Below are positions 1 to 11,317 of a stretch of 64,000 bases of DNA, piece by piece (the first letter of the stretch is position 1; the number at the start of each line of letters is the position of its first letter). Below the pieces are notes generated by a model that saw only the letters and a program-made list of their open reading frames with translations, was not told the origin of the DNA and made no database searches. A program made the translations under genes and the position numbers. Origin of the DNA: Ligustrum vulgare (lineage: Eukaryota > Streptophyta > Magnoliopsida > Lamiales > Oleaceae); the NCBI GenBank assembly GCA_963555705.1, contig OY743174.1:25485608-25549607 (forward strand), read 5' to 3'.

Positions 1-50
1 AAATACAGGGTCATCTTTTATCTCTTACGATTAAGCCTCCATTTGGAAAG

Positions 51-727
51 TGTTGGATCAATTTGAACGATAGAACAAAAATAATCAAAATGTAAACACA
101 AGAACATCAAGATTTTTCGGTCTAAAAACCCTTGAGATTCGATAATTCAAGAATCATCTACATCCCTCATTGAGCAATCCACTAAATTTGGATTTACTCT
201 CAAATTTCACTAAGCACATCAAGAAGTTCATCGCGTTCCAAGATTGATATCAAGAACACCTAAAATATCCCTAAAAGCAAATCCTTCACCCTACCCAACA
301 AATAATCGGATTTCACCAAGAATAAACTCCATCTTCTATGTTTTACACCTATTGTAAAATTGTTTCACACCTATTGTAAAACCACTCTAATCACCAAGAA
401 AAGAGATTCTCTAATTACCGAGGAAAGAGATAACAAAGGGAGAACTACAATTAAACCTTACCAAGAAGTCTTGTTCAAACCCTTAACCTAAAATTGCCCC
501 ACCAAAATGAGAGCAAAGAAAAGGAGAGTCCGATCCCATTTTGTTGGAGAGAAAATGGAATGCCTCCACATTTTCTTGTGTACCATCAATTTTATCTCCA
601 TCCCACGAATACAAAATGCAAGGCGTGTATAAAGAAGTGCCTAAGTAATGTGGGTCAAAAAACCATTTTAGGCCCAATTGTTAAAAATGTGTTTTGGCCC
701 TTGAAAGTGAGTAGCACATTTCCAACA
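51..727 (-). repeat. C0 3' LTR
   Basis: This 677-bp LTR has TGTTGG/CCAACA terminal inverted repeats. It aligns along its whole length with 4027-4683, with scattered substitutions and small indels. The polypurine tract lies just outside its right edge. Confidence 0.85.
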
Positions 728-1099
728 TTCTCCACCTTGGTACAAACTTGAGTGCCCAATATTGAATTTGAGCAACCAATTTAATATCATCTTGCTCCCA
801 CACATTTGAAAAACAAATTATGATTTTAGTACCATATTTGAGGAAATGATTGATAAAAACATCTATTTTGGATTTATTCACCATATGATACATCTCAAAT
901 AAAATGTGTATTTATTCAAAATTTCCTTCATGTATGACATCTTAAACAAAATGTATCAAATTTTCTCCATGTATAGTACAACTATGAATAACTGAATTTT
1001 TCATAAAATATGTAACATGCTAACAGTCAAAGTATATAATCATAACACCAACAAAACCACAATGTTCATTTAAAAGACATTAAATATCAAAGATCATTT

Positions 1100-1410
1100 A
1101 ATGACTCATACGGTGCCAATATACTCAGAATCTGTCATGGATAGAAGAACTATGTGCAAAAAATATGTTATTTGCAACTCACATGACCATCACACAAAGT
1201 AAAAACACATAGGAGGAAAACAACATCCAATTACCAATATTCCCTGCATAACATACATCTATAAATCCTCAAATATCACATTGTGTATAGCACTTAAAAA
1301 TAAGACTCATATCACAATATTCCCTTAAATTCAACGTACATATTTCAGAACTTCTCATTTATAAGTATCAATAATGAACCAATCAAAAGCAATATCATCA
1401 ATGTATACTA
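1100..1410 (-). pseudogene. C0 pol remnant (copia RT and RNase H)
   Basis: The minus strand at 1391-1408 reads VYIDDI, the copia RT active-site motif (usually YVDD). Further along, about 1232-1268 reads GFIDVCYAGN, like the copia RNase H motif GFxDADYAG. About 1104-1150 reads VLLSMTDSEYIGTV, like the conserved VALSTTEAEYIA end of the domain. The pieces are in different frames and separated by stops, so this is a fossil. The spacing and order match copia pol. Confidence 0.7.
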
Positions 1411-4013
1411 ACAAGAACACCAAGTTACTTTTATTTCAATATGATGATATATAAGCAATGATCAAACTTATTACTTCAAAAATCAATAATAAGAACAAAC
1501 TAATCAAATCATTTATACCACAATCAAGGCAACTTTTAAGCCATACAAGAACATTTTAAAACAAAAGACACACATGCACAAGTTAAAAATAAGAGGTTGA
1601 AAACAAAAAAAAAAAACTTTTATAAAAAATTTAATTTCACATCAAGTTGTTAAAGTTATCATGACTAACTAAACAACCAACAAAAGTTTTCGTATAACCA
1701 ACACCTCCTTCTATGTGTGTACCCATGTATCCAGTAATCTTAAAAGTTCATTTCTAGTGGTATCCTCTTTTGATTCATGCAAGACAACTCATGTCTCCTA
1801 TCATTGCTTATCCACTCTATTGATTGTTCATCCACACAGTTTCCCCACTCTACCACACTCTTCAAATATTAGTCAACACAAGAATATGATATAACGGGTG
1901 TATTCCTATCACTCTCTCACCACAATCTTTAACTTTAGAATGCTGAATATGTAGTCTCCACCTCACTCGAGGTATCCTAGGCCTTGGTATAGTACTCTCA
2001 CTATATCTAACTCCACCTGCAACTGATAACTAGCACTACCTTGCTGTTTTTCTCTCAATTGCACAAATAACCATGTCCTAAACATGACATATCAGCCCCA
2101 TTAACCGTGATCACACTACTCCATGATCTAACTGTCATTTTGGCTTCTAAAGCACAACCAAAAGTCTAAGACATAAAATGATCAACACATTTATCATGTA
2201 ATCTATCATGAGTAGTATCACAAATATCTGAAGTAAAAGAAACATATCGTTACTTACAAAGCACACGACAATCACATAAACCACATTAGACATATAGTCT
2301 TTTTCAAGAATGTCTTCCATGAAATTTACCAAACACACAATGACCACATAAATGCATATAAGACACACAGTCTACATATAATCGCATTTATCACAGAAAG
2401 GTACATATGATACACAGTCTCCAAAAACAGTCCCTTCATCACCACGAAACATGTCATTTGTGTTAGTAAAGAAATAGATGAATCAACATCTCTAATCACA
2501 TAAGTCGTGGTAACAAATACACCATTTCTTATAACCCGTTACAAGTTAAAAGAATACCCTTAATTATTATTATGATCTCATGCTAAATTTTACGAGTCAG
2601 CATCATCTTGTTTTGTCAAACCAAATAACACAATACAATCGGAACCCCCTAAATCAATGCAATGCGTAGCCATATTTGGAATAAAGCTTAACACAACAAA
2701 TACACCAAGTAATGACTCAACCAAGTATTTCAAGTATAACACAGATTATGACACAAAGGCACAATCATGTAGAACCTAAATCAAGAAACAAGCAAAATCA
2801 CAAAAAGAAAATGTTATTCCTTAATTCTAGGTCACTATATACTAGGTAGGTCTCATTTGAAGTCCATTAAGCTAAGGGTTTCAATAGAGTGATCAACTAC
2901 AACATATAGGGAATTATCCAATTTTTACCAACCAAAATCAGTAATCATACGTCCAAAGCAATTAAAACATATCAATATCGAACACAGTTCGCAAAATAGA
3001 TTGTCGCCGACAAGGTGACTATTTTCAAAAACATAATTAACCTAAACAGGTTGCTACCAACAAGGTAACTAATCTGTAAAGCAGGAAAAAGTTAAGGTTT
3101 ATAAATATCATTGAGTGAACAATTCGTGTTCGTATATATGCACTTGGAATCTTGCAAAATAGATTGCGAAAATGGATTCAGCAAGTTGAGAAGATGAAAC
3201 TGATCTAATAGTGCTCATCGAAGCTTCATCGGATCGCCGTGCGACGGCGCCACCACTGACCGCCTGCCGGAAGATATCATGAAATTGAAGAAGATGCTCC
3301 TTAGCATCGTGATACCAAATCTGGTGTCCTTTTTTTTATCTGAACATCCGTTTGGTAGGAATTGAAGATTGAAGTTTCGGTCAAGAAACACTTTCTGGTC
3401 AGATTCTTGCAATTTTCTTCTGACCAGTTTGCTCCAGTTCTTCTTCCCTTGGAATGTTTGAGTCACGGCCGGTTGCTGCTTTCTTTTCAATTTCCCAATT
3501 TCAAAACCGGCCAGCAAGCTAATTTTCTTCTTCTTCGATTGATGGCAGTGGAACTTTTCAGTCAGTATGCTACTTTTTCTTCTTCAATTCCCTGCAATTT
3601 TCTACCGCAATCTGGCTGTTGACCACTTCCTAACACCACCACCGGAACTCGAGCCTAAATATGTAATCAAGCCTATTCTTTTAATAATCTTGGTTCCAGT
3701 TTGCCCGCTGCCTTAGATTTCTTGTTTAAGATTTTCAGCTTCTTGGACAAAATAATGGCGGAAAATTTGTGCTTTTCCCTTTTTGGCAAGTTTTTGATTG
3801 GCAGTTTCTCCTACTTTCCCTGAGTGGAAAGTCTTGATCTCTTCCAATTTCTTCCTTTTTCTTGAATCTTGGAAAAATCGATAGTGGCTTGAACTTTCCC
3901 AAAATTGAAAGTCTTGTTCTCAAGCAATTTTTGCCAACTTTTTAGATAAATCCCAATCGCAAAATTCAACCAGTTCTTGATCACAACACAAGACTCTAGA
4001 TTCAAATCACAAA

Positions 4014-4025
4014 GCTCTAATACCA
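4014..4025 (-). other. C0 primer-binding site (tRNA-iMet type)
   Basis: On the minus strand this reads TGGTATTAGAGC, one substitution from the standard plant copia primer-binding site TGGTATCAGAGC. It sits one base from the LTR edge, which fixes element orientation. Confidence 0.85.
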
Positions 4026-4026
4026 T

Positions 4027-4683
4027 TGTTGGATCAATTTGAACGATAGAACACAAATAATCAAAATGTAAACACAAGAACACTAAGATTTTTCTGTCCG
4101 AAGACCCCAGAGGTTCGATAATTCAAGAATCATCTACATCCCCCGTTGAGCAATCCATTAAATTTGGATTTACACTCAAATTTCACTAGGCACATCAAGA
4201 AGTTCATCGCGTTATAAGATTGATATATAGAACACCTACAATATCCTTAAAAGCAAATCCTTCACCCTACCAAACAATTAATTTGATTTCACCAAGAATA
4301 AACTCCATCTTCAATGTTTTATACCTATTGTAAAACTGTTTCACACCTACTGTAAAACCACTCTAATCACTAAGAAAAGAGATAACAAAGGGAGAACTAC
4401 AATTAAACCTCACAAAGAAGTCTTGTTCAAACCCTTAACCTAAAATTGCCCCACCAAAATGAGAGCAAAGAAAAGGAGAGTCTAATCCTATTGTGATGGA
4501 GAGAAAATGGGATGCCTCCACATTTTCTTGTGTCCCATCAATTCTTTCTTCATCCCACGAATACAAAATTCACGGCGTGTATATATAGAGAAGTGCCTAA
4601 GTAATGTGGGTCAAAAAATAATTTTAGGCCTAATAGTTAAAAACGTGTTTTGGCCCTTGAAAGTGAGTAGCACGTTTTCAATA
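4027..4683 (-). repeat. C0 5' LTR
   Basis: This is the right-hand copy of the repeat at 51-727. It starts with TGTTGG, but the other end has decayed (CAATA instead of CAACA). It lacks a short segment present in the other copy near 405-425. The adjacent primer-binding site identifies it as the 5' LTR of a minus-strand element. Confidence 0.85.
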
Positions 4684-4948
4684 GCAAGCAATTTATAAAT
4701 GGTGTATAAATTCAGTGAAAATCAAATATTAATCTCTACTGCACGTTCATTACTTACTACTCATTATTACCATACTTATTTACAATTCATTTTGTAAGTT
4801 TTCGATATAGAGGCTGAAAGTTTAAATCTATGCTTAACGAACTTTAAAAGTTCTTAATTTTAGTGGGAAAATGGGCCATTGGATTGCTTTGTTCTTAATT
4901 TTATAGAATATTTCTGCTTTGAATAACAGTTGATGTGAATCCAATTAG

Positions 4949-5293
4949 GTACAAGAAGTCAATGGGAAGCATATCCAAATTTCACTTGCTGGATTCATGG
5001 AAAGAAGTACTGAAAAATTTATGAAAGAGCTTTGGTCTCTACTTTTGAGTGCACAGAAGAATGTGAGTGGTGTTGCACAACAGTTTCTGGATGCTAAAGA
5101 GGTGGAAGCTAAGAAAAATAAGGTCTATTCACGCTCACATAAGTTATTGGATCTTCTGTTTATATCTGTGATGTGTCTTTGTCTAATGGTTGGATTGTTA
5201 CAAGCAGAGACTGGTCATATCACAAATGAAATTCAAAGGATGAAATAAAAGGAGAAGGAGAAGCAGGAACTAGAGCTAGAGAAATGACAAAAG
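4949..5293 (+). pseudogene. SRRM1-like PWI-domain splicing-factor gene fragment
   Basis: After an AG acceptor at 4947-4948, exon 4949-5122 encodes 58 codons including GKHIQISLAGFMERS, KFMKELWSLLLSAQKN and QFLDAKE. This is the C-terminal half of the PWI domain of plant SRRM1-type splicing coactivators (nuclear, RNA-binding). It ends AAG/GTCTAT, a good donor. A second exon-like block (about 5204-5293) continues as AETGHITNEIQRMK, then has in-frame TAA and TGA before an AAG/GTAATT donor. Its acceptor position reads ACAA instead of ACAG. No upstream exons are visible; the C0 LTR starts 266 bp upstream. It could be a gene truncated by C0 or a fragment captured by a transposon. Confidence 0.72.
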
Positions 5294-5439
5294 GTAATTG
5301 AAAAACATTTTTATGCAAAATATAGATTATTTAGAATTCAAATTTTGTTCCTTACTTCCTTTTATGTATCATTTTGTCCAGGATTCCTAAAACTACAGCA
5401 TTAATATATGTTACAGTGATACATTTTTGATCTCCTGCC

Positions 5440-5468
5440 CGTGTCTTGCCCGTCACAGGCAAGACACG
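5440..5468. repeat. Perfect 11-bp hairpin
   Basis: CGTGTCTTGCC (5440-5450) and GGCAAGACACG (5458-5468) are perfect inverted copies around a 7-nt loop. It is GC-rich in an AT-rich surround, just downstream of the PWI fragment. It may be a transposon end or a fold-back remnant; no function is assigned. Confidence 0.7.
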
Positions 5469-5886
5469 AGTCATGTACGGTGATATGTTATGGTTTCCAG
5501 TTTCGAGTTCTATACTCATCTATTGGCACTGCTCATTCAGAAATAAAAGAATGTCTAACTCATGTTTCTTTGTTTATTTTTTGAGTGGAGAATTTGTTTG
5601 TCTAATATTTTGCATTGTCAACAAAGTGTAGTTCTTCCATTTAAATCTTAAAATATTCTATTCTTTTTCACCACATGTGTTGGTGAGATAGTAAATTCTA
5701 TCTTCCCATTATTGTTTTATCATTTATGTATAAGGAGATTTTCCAAAATTAGTAATACTCTTGATAATAGAATTATTATTGTTGTTATTATTATTATTTA
5801 AATTGACACTCGCTATTGTTACTTTTTACTGAATTTTTTTTTTCATTTTTTCGTGTCATTATATTATACTTTGTCAATGGAATATG

Positions 5887-5914
5887 TCCGTACATCACAC
5901 AAGTGTGAAACTAG
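5887..5914 (+). repeat. Degenerate Helitron-like 3' end
   Basis: The stretch resembles the Helitron 3' ends further right in the window (CGTGCATCGCACGGGTGTGA then CTAG). It has the order GTACATCACAC, AAGTGTGAAA, CTAG. The hairpin has decayed. If real, the Helitron body would lie to the left, over the PWI gene fragment. Confidence 0.35.
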
Positions 5915-6503
5915 TTTTGATGAATGAATGAAGTTAATTATTTACATTTTGCAGTTGTGACGCACAACCCAATTAAAATGAAAACTATCCACTACTTTGA
6001 TAACCCACTGCATTAACTATGTGGAAACTGAAAAAGAAATAATAATAATAAAAAAAAAATCTATCTATATTCTATCTATCTATATATATTTAAAGATAAC
6101 TTCGAGCAGAATCTCAGTTGTCAAAGAATATGAATTTCACCTATTACTTTTTTTTTCTTAATTAACATTCTAAAGTCTTATTAATTCTTGATTTTCTTTA
6201 CAACATGGGTCATAATATTAATGGACAGTTATTCAAGGTCATTTCCCACTTCCCATCCTTTCTGAAAACTGTATTTTTGAGTTCCATTACTATAGTGCGA
6301 GGTTACATTATACGGTTTCATGAGACTGTTTACCATTATTATTTTACAAGACTACATGTATATTTGGTTCGTCATTGTCACGGTGGCTGAGGAAATAGAT
6401 GACTCGATAATTATAGTTCTTTCTCTACAGCACCGAAAAAATTACATCTTTGATTTCATTATCGTCTCCACATTAAACTCCATGTATTTTTTATCTTCCA
6501 CAG

Positions 6504-6789
6504 TGGTGGATAGTGTGGTCATGAAATTGAGCCGATCAATAATGAGACGCATCTCACGCAATATCCCCCAAGATTACAGTTTTAGAGAAAGGAATGAAGA
6601 CTCCTGTGAAGTATCTCAATGTCACGAGAATGATCGACTACCAAAAGGATGGCCACCCTTCAATCTATAAGAAACAAAAATTTCCAGTGAGGAGAAGAAA
6701 TTGCTATTAAGAGTCCAAGACTGCAGCCATTGGTGTCTCCTGGCATGCCTGATTCTGGGAATGAAATCATGTATGTGTACTTTTCGTAA
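6504..6789 (+). pseudogene. Trichome-birefringence-like (TBL) O-acetyltransferase fragment
   Basis: Conceptual translation from about 6600 gives TPVKYLNVTRMIDYQKDGHP followed by SIY, the conserved C-terminal block of plant TBL/DUF231 xylan or pectin O-acetyltransferases. After a frame change come DCSHWCL (6718-6738) and then PGMPDSGNEIMYVYFS and a stop at 6787-6789. This matches the family's DCxHWCLPGxPDxWNE end, where D and H belong to the catalytic DxxH motif. At least two frameshifts separate the pieces, and upstream similarity is weak (a possible acceptor CAG/TGGTGG lies near 6502). These Golgi type II membrane proteins are normally about 400 residues, so only the tail is here. Confidence 0.68.
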
Positions 6790-6849
6790 ATCATTACAAA
6801 AGCATCAACAGAAAAGAACAAAAAAACATGTACCATAGTTTTCCTTTAG

Positions 6850-7184
6850 TTAAAATACAAGAAGAAGGAGAAGAGGACTGAAATGCACATTGTATAATAC
6901 TTGTGGGCTTACAGATACAAAGGAAAAGACACATTACATTTTGAACTCGGTAAAAGGGGAAATCACGTTTTTTTCCTTCAATAAACGTGTCGTCATCTTC
7001 TAAACCAGAATCAGGTGCAACCCATGTGTAAATGATAAATCGTAGCTTCTAGAATAGAGAGTAACAAACTTCTGTTAAAATTACCTGGTGTATGTATATT
7101 GTATGTATTGATTCGTGCCTATAAAAGCACCACTACTGTAAACTATTTTGTAACTTTTGAATATATAAGAAATAAATTTCTCCA
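6850..7184 (+). repeat. C1 5' LTR
   Basis: This short copia LTR is matched by 15145-15449. It holds a TATA-like CTATAAAAGC box (7119-7128) and ends CCA three bases before the primer-binding site. The homology starts at TTAAAATACAAG, so the expected TG has probably mutated. Confidence 0.8.
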
Positions 7185-7187
7185 TCT

Positions 7188-7200
7188 TGGTATCAGATCT
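7188..7200 (+). other. C1 primer-binding site
   Basis: TGGTATCAGATCT matches the 3' end of initiator tRNA-Met as used by plant copia elements. It lies directly after the 5' LTR. Confidence 0.8.
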
Positions 7201-7206
7201 TCTGCA

Positions 7207-8160
7207 ATGTCTACTCTCCCTTCAAATAGCCAAAATGCTTCTTCCAACTTCACCCCAATCACCTCCATTATCCAAAACCAAAATAACTCAGTCTCTGTCT
7301 GCCAAATTAGATAGAGACAACTATTTGTTGTGGAAAAACATGGTGCTACCTGTCATCAAATGGCACAAACTGCAGGGGCACCTATTTGGAACGAAGGAAT
7401 GTCCAAAAGAACTGCTGACTAAAGAAGTCACCACTGGAGAAACTGTAATAGTGGAAAGAGTTCCCAATCCTGAATATGAAAAGTGGGTTTCTACAGATTA
7501 GTTGCTCATTGGATGGCTGTCCTCCTCAATGATTGAAGACGTAGCTATGAGAGTAATGGGAAGTACTAGCTTAACTAAGCTGTGGAATGCTATTGAAGAC
7601 AGCTATGGTGTTCTAAACAAGTCCAGACTAACATTCCTTACCTCAGAGCAGTAGAGGATAAGGAAAGGGTCCCTTTCCATGGACCAATACTTGACCACAG
7701 TTAAAAGGTTAGCAGATAACCTCGAAGTTTCTGGTAAAGCTATGGATCAAGATGATCTTATGGTGAAGGTGCTCGCAGGGTTAGATGAAGAGTACACTCC
7801 TGTGGTAGTACATATGAATAGCAGAGACCAGTTGAGCTGGCATGAGCTAACATCTGTTTTGCTTACTTTCGAAAGCAGACTAGAGTATCTGAATCAGATC
7901 AGAATTGGAGATAGATCCATTAACTTTAGCTAAGGAGGAAACAAGGGAACATTTTCTGGTGGAACAAACTACAGAGGCAGTGTAAATCTAAGAATGAATG
8001 GCTCAAGGGGAAGAAGTAGAGGAAAAGGAAGAGGAGGTAGAAAAATAGAGTATAAGACACCTTGTCAAATCTATGGGCTGAAAAATCGCCAACCATGGTG
8101 GTGCTTCAAGCGATTTGATGAGAATTATGCAGTGAAGACACCTGAAGGAATAGTAGCACA
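7207..8160 (+). pseudogene. C1 gag (UBN2-type) with internal stops
   Basis: The reading begins with a Ser/Pro/Gln-rich leader. It continues with LDRDNYLLWKNMVLPVIKWH, typical of the copia gag N-terminus, then SLTKLWNAIEDSYG and YLTTVKRLADNL (UBN2 capsid region). Stops fall at 7499-7501 and near 7650, and another after 7930. The zinc knuckle, expected as CxxC-x4-H-x4-C, reads CQIYGLKNRQPWWCFKRFD, so the second Cys and the His are lost. Gag should form the particle, but this copy cannot encode it intact. Confidence 0.82.
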
Positions 8161-9355
8161 CAACCAGAATTTCTCAGTATTTAGTGCAACTCCCTACACT
8201 TTGGAGGATCCTGCCTGGTTTGCTGACTCAGGAGCCAACAACCATGTCACTTATGATAAAAGTAATCTAGAGGAGATGAAGGAGTACACTAGTAAGGAGC
8301 ACATCAAAGTTGGGAATGGTAATCTTCAAACTATTTCCCATGTTGGTAAAACTACTGTGAAATCTAGTAAAAACGAGTCTCTAAAATTGAACAATTTGTT
8401 ACTGGTGCCAAAAATAAAGAAGAATTTACTGAGTGTGTCACAGTTCACTTTGGACAATGGCGTGTTTATTGAATTTTATCCTTTCTGTTGTATTGTGAAG
8501 GATCTATAGACCAAGAGGGAGCGGGTCAAAGGTGTGCTTAAAGATGGACTCTATCAACTGAACCTCTTCAGAAACTCTTCCAGAAACTGAGGTTCTCAAA
8601 ACTCTAGCTATCCAGTTTTTTGTTTATCATCTTCCTCTAGTTGTAATAATCCTAGCGATCAGTCAAGTCTAGAACTCTAGCATAGAAGGTTGGGACACCC
8701 TTCCTTTCATACTTTAGTTCATGTATTGAAACACAATGTCAAAAATTTCAAAATCAATGAAACTTCATTGTTTTGTGAAGCTTGCCAACTAGGAAAAACT
8801 CATAAACTTCCTTACACATTATCTAAATCACATGCCACCAATCCATTGGACCTCATTCACTCAGACGTTTGGGGACAATCTCCCGTCAGCTCAACCAATG
8901 GCTATAAGTTCTATATTCTTTTTCTAGATGACTACAGCAGGCACTCGTGGATTTACCCCATGAAAACAAAATTAGAGTCCTTACAAATGTTTATCCAATT
9001 CAAACAGCTTGTAGAAACAAATTTTGAGAGAAAAATAAAAATGTTTCAAAGTGACTATGGAGGAGAGTATAGAAGCTTTGAAAAATTAGCTAAAGAAAAT
9101 GGCATTGAACTTAGATTTTCCTGTCCCTATACCTTTTCTCAAAATGGGAGAGCCGAGAGAAAACACCAACATATCACAAAGGTTGGACTCTCCTTTCTTT
9201 CTCAAGCACAAATGCCCTTACAATATTGGGTAGAAGCCTTCCAAACCACAAATTTTTTGATCAACAAACAGCCTACTCCAGTACTTGGTCTAAAATCACC
9301 CTTCCAGACCTTATTCCAAAAAGAAGTCAACTATGACCAACTTAGAATTTTTTGA
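8160..9355 (+). pseudogene. C1 protease and integrase
   Basis: The protease motif WFADSGANNHVT (about 8215) has the DSGA catalytic core. After a stop at 8507-8509 and a frame change, the GAG-pre-integrase zinc finger follows: HRRLGHPSFHTL with CEACQLGKTHKL. Integrase runs from about 8850 with catalytic residues in HSDVWG, SDYGGEY and GRAERKH, where QNGVAERKH is usual. It stops at 9353-9355 (TGA after LRIF), in place of the usual continuation into the C-terminal region. Confidence 0.85.
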
Positions 9356-11317
9356 TGTGCTTGCTACCCGTACCTTAGACCCCATAACAAGCATAAACTC
9401 TCTTTCCACTCTCAGAAATGTGTCAACCTAGGTTTTAGTGGAGCTCACAAAGGATACAAATGTCTCAGTCAAATTGGAAGAATCTTCATTTCCAGACATG
9501 TGATATTCAATGAAAATGATTTTCTGTTTAGATCAAACTTCCTAAATAAACACACTGAACCAATTCATAACTCTGTGATTGTCACTTATCCTTTACCCGT
9601 TGAACCTAATAGCTCTTCTACTCCTCTTCCATCAGCTACTTCCTCTGATCACAATACTGCACTTTCAAACAACTTTCACAACAATTCCTCAACAAATTCT
9701 TCTGATAGAGCTGATCATTTAACCACTCCACAGCCAGCACTCTCAGGTAGCAGCTCTCAACAATATGATAGAGAAGGATCTGTTTGTGATATAAGGGATC
9801 AAATACTAACTGAAAGTGAAGAAGTAAATGCAGCTGATGGAAATGATAACACAGTAACTGAAGCTGTCACTCAGGATGTAGGACATCAAATGGTCACAAG
9901 AGGTAAGATTGGAATCTTTAAACCGAAAGTTTTCAGTGCTGATTTTTGTAAACCTAGAAGTGTGAAGGAAGCTATGTCTAATTCAAACTGGGGAGAAGCT
10001 ATGAAAAGTGAATATGAGGCATTACAAAAGAACAATACTTGGGTATTCATACATCCAAATGCAGCCACAAAGATAATAGGATCTAAGTGGGTGTTTAATC
10101 TCAAATATATTGAGAATGGTGAAGTTGAAAGGTATAAAGCGAGGTTAGTAGCTAAAGGGTATTTACAGACACCTGGGGTTGATTTTTCAGAGACGTTTAG
10201 TCCTGTGGTGAAGTCTTCTACTATGAAAGTTATCCTAGCTAAGGCTGGGATATTAGACAAGTCTATGTTAACAACTCATTTCTCAATGGGAAGTTGACTG
10301 AAGAAGTTTTCATGTACCATCCTGAAGGGTTTGAGGATATAAACAAGCCTAACTATGTTTATAAACTTCAAAAAGCCTTATATGGATTAAGGCAAGCCCC
10401 AAGAGATTGGGATGATAGGCTAAAAGAAAAGCTACTTGAATAGAAGTTCACTCAATCTAAGGCTGACAATTCTCTATTTTTCAAGGAGGATAAGATTTTT
10501 ACAATATATATTTTGGTATATGTCGATGACATCATACTTACTGGTGACAATGGGGAACAACTTCAAAAATTTGTTGATGACCTCAATAATAAAGTTTCCC
10601 TGAAAGATATGGGGCAACTCAGAAGGTTTCTAGGGATGGAAGTTATTAGAGATCAAGATGGGTTGTTTATAAGTCAACGAAGATATGCTCTTGATTTGCT
10701 AAAAAGGTTTGGATTTGATTCACTTAAGGAAATCTCTACGCCTATGTCTGCTGGGAAATTGACATCAAAGCTTAAAGGGAACAAAATCAGTAATCCTACA
10801 CTATACAGGAGTTGTGTTGGTGCTCTTCAATACTTGTCACATACACAACCAGACCTAAGCTTTAGTGTAAATAGACATAGTCAATTCTTGCAAGAACCTA
10901 CAGATGTACACTGGAGGCTTATGAAGAAGGTGTACATGTATGTCAAAGGCACAACAGAGCTTGGAGTAACAATCCAGAACAATGTTGATTTGAGCATTAG
11001 TGGATACTGTAATTCAGACTGGGCATCTTTCCTGGATGACAGATGGTCAGTAGCTGGGTATTGTGTGTATATTGGAGAAAGTCTTGTGTCATGGAGCTCA
11101 AAGAAGCAATCCGTTGTGGCAAGATCCAGCACGAAAGCTGAATTCCGTTCCCTAGCTCATATAACATCATAAATCAACTGGATCCAGTCATTGTTGAACG
11201 AATTGAACATTCAACCGACAAGACCACCTATTATCTGGTGTGATAACCTAAGTGCTTGTTCCCTAGCATCTAATCCCGTCTATCATGCAAGAACCAAGCA
11301 TATTGAGCTTGATCTAC
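9356..11317 (+). pseudogene. C1 reverse transcriptase and RNase H (first part)
   Basis: A Ser/Thr/Asn-rich linker leads to [39 protein letters not shown] and FSETFSPVVK. A frameshift near 10245 separates this from [13 protein letters not shown] and [18 protein letters not shown] stop at 10441-10443 follows, then the active-site block VYVDDIILTGDN (about 10515-10550). RNase H follows with YCNSDWASFLDDRWSVAGY and STKAEFRSLAH, and a stop at 11170-11172. It is cut at 11317 by N1; the rest is at 14975-15176. Confidence 0.88.

Larger units (their letters stand above)
51..4683 (-). mobile_element. C0: decayed Ty1/copia LTR retrotransposon
   Basis: Two long direct repeats (51-727 and 4027-4683) bound this element. 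The first begins TGTTGG and ends CCAACA. A tRNA-iMet-type primer-binding site reads on the minus strand directly inside the right-hand repeat, so the element points to the minus strand and its 5' LTR is the right-hand copy. The flanks are GAAAG (46-50) and GCAAG (4684-4688), a 5-bp TSD with one mismatch. A pyrimidine stretch at 728-740 (minus-strand AAGGTGGAGAA) fits the polypurine tract. The 3.3-kb interior has no long ORF, but reverse-transcriptase and RNase H remnants are readable near 1.1-1.4 kb. The element is old and inactive. Confidence 0.85.

Noticed and set aside
6845..6849. TTTAG as a TSD of C1 (a similar TTTAG lies near 15463)
   Set aside because: The right-hand copy is 13 bp away from the LTR end, so it cannot be a TSD without extra assumptions.
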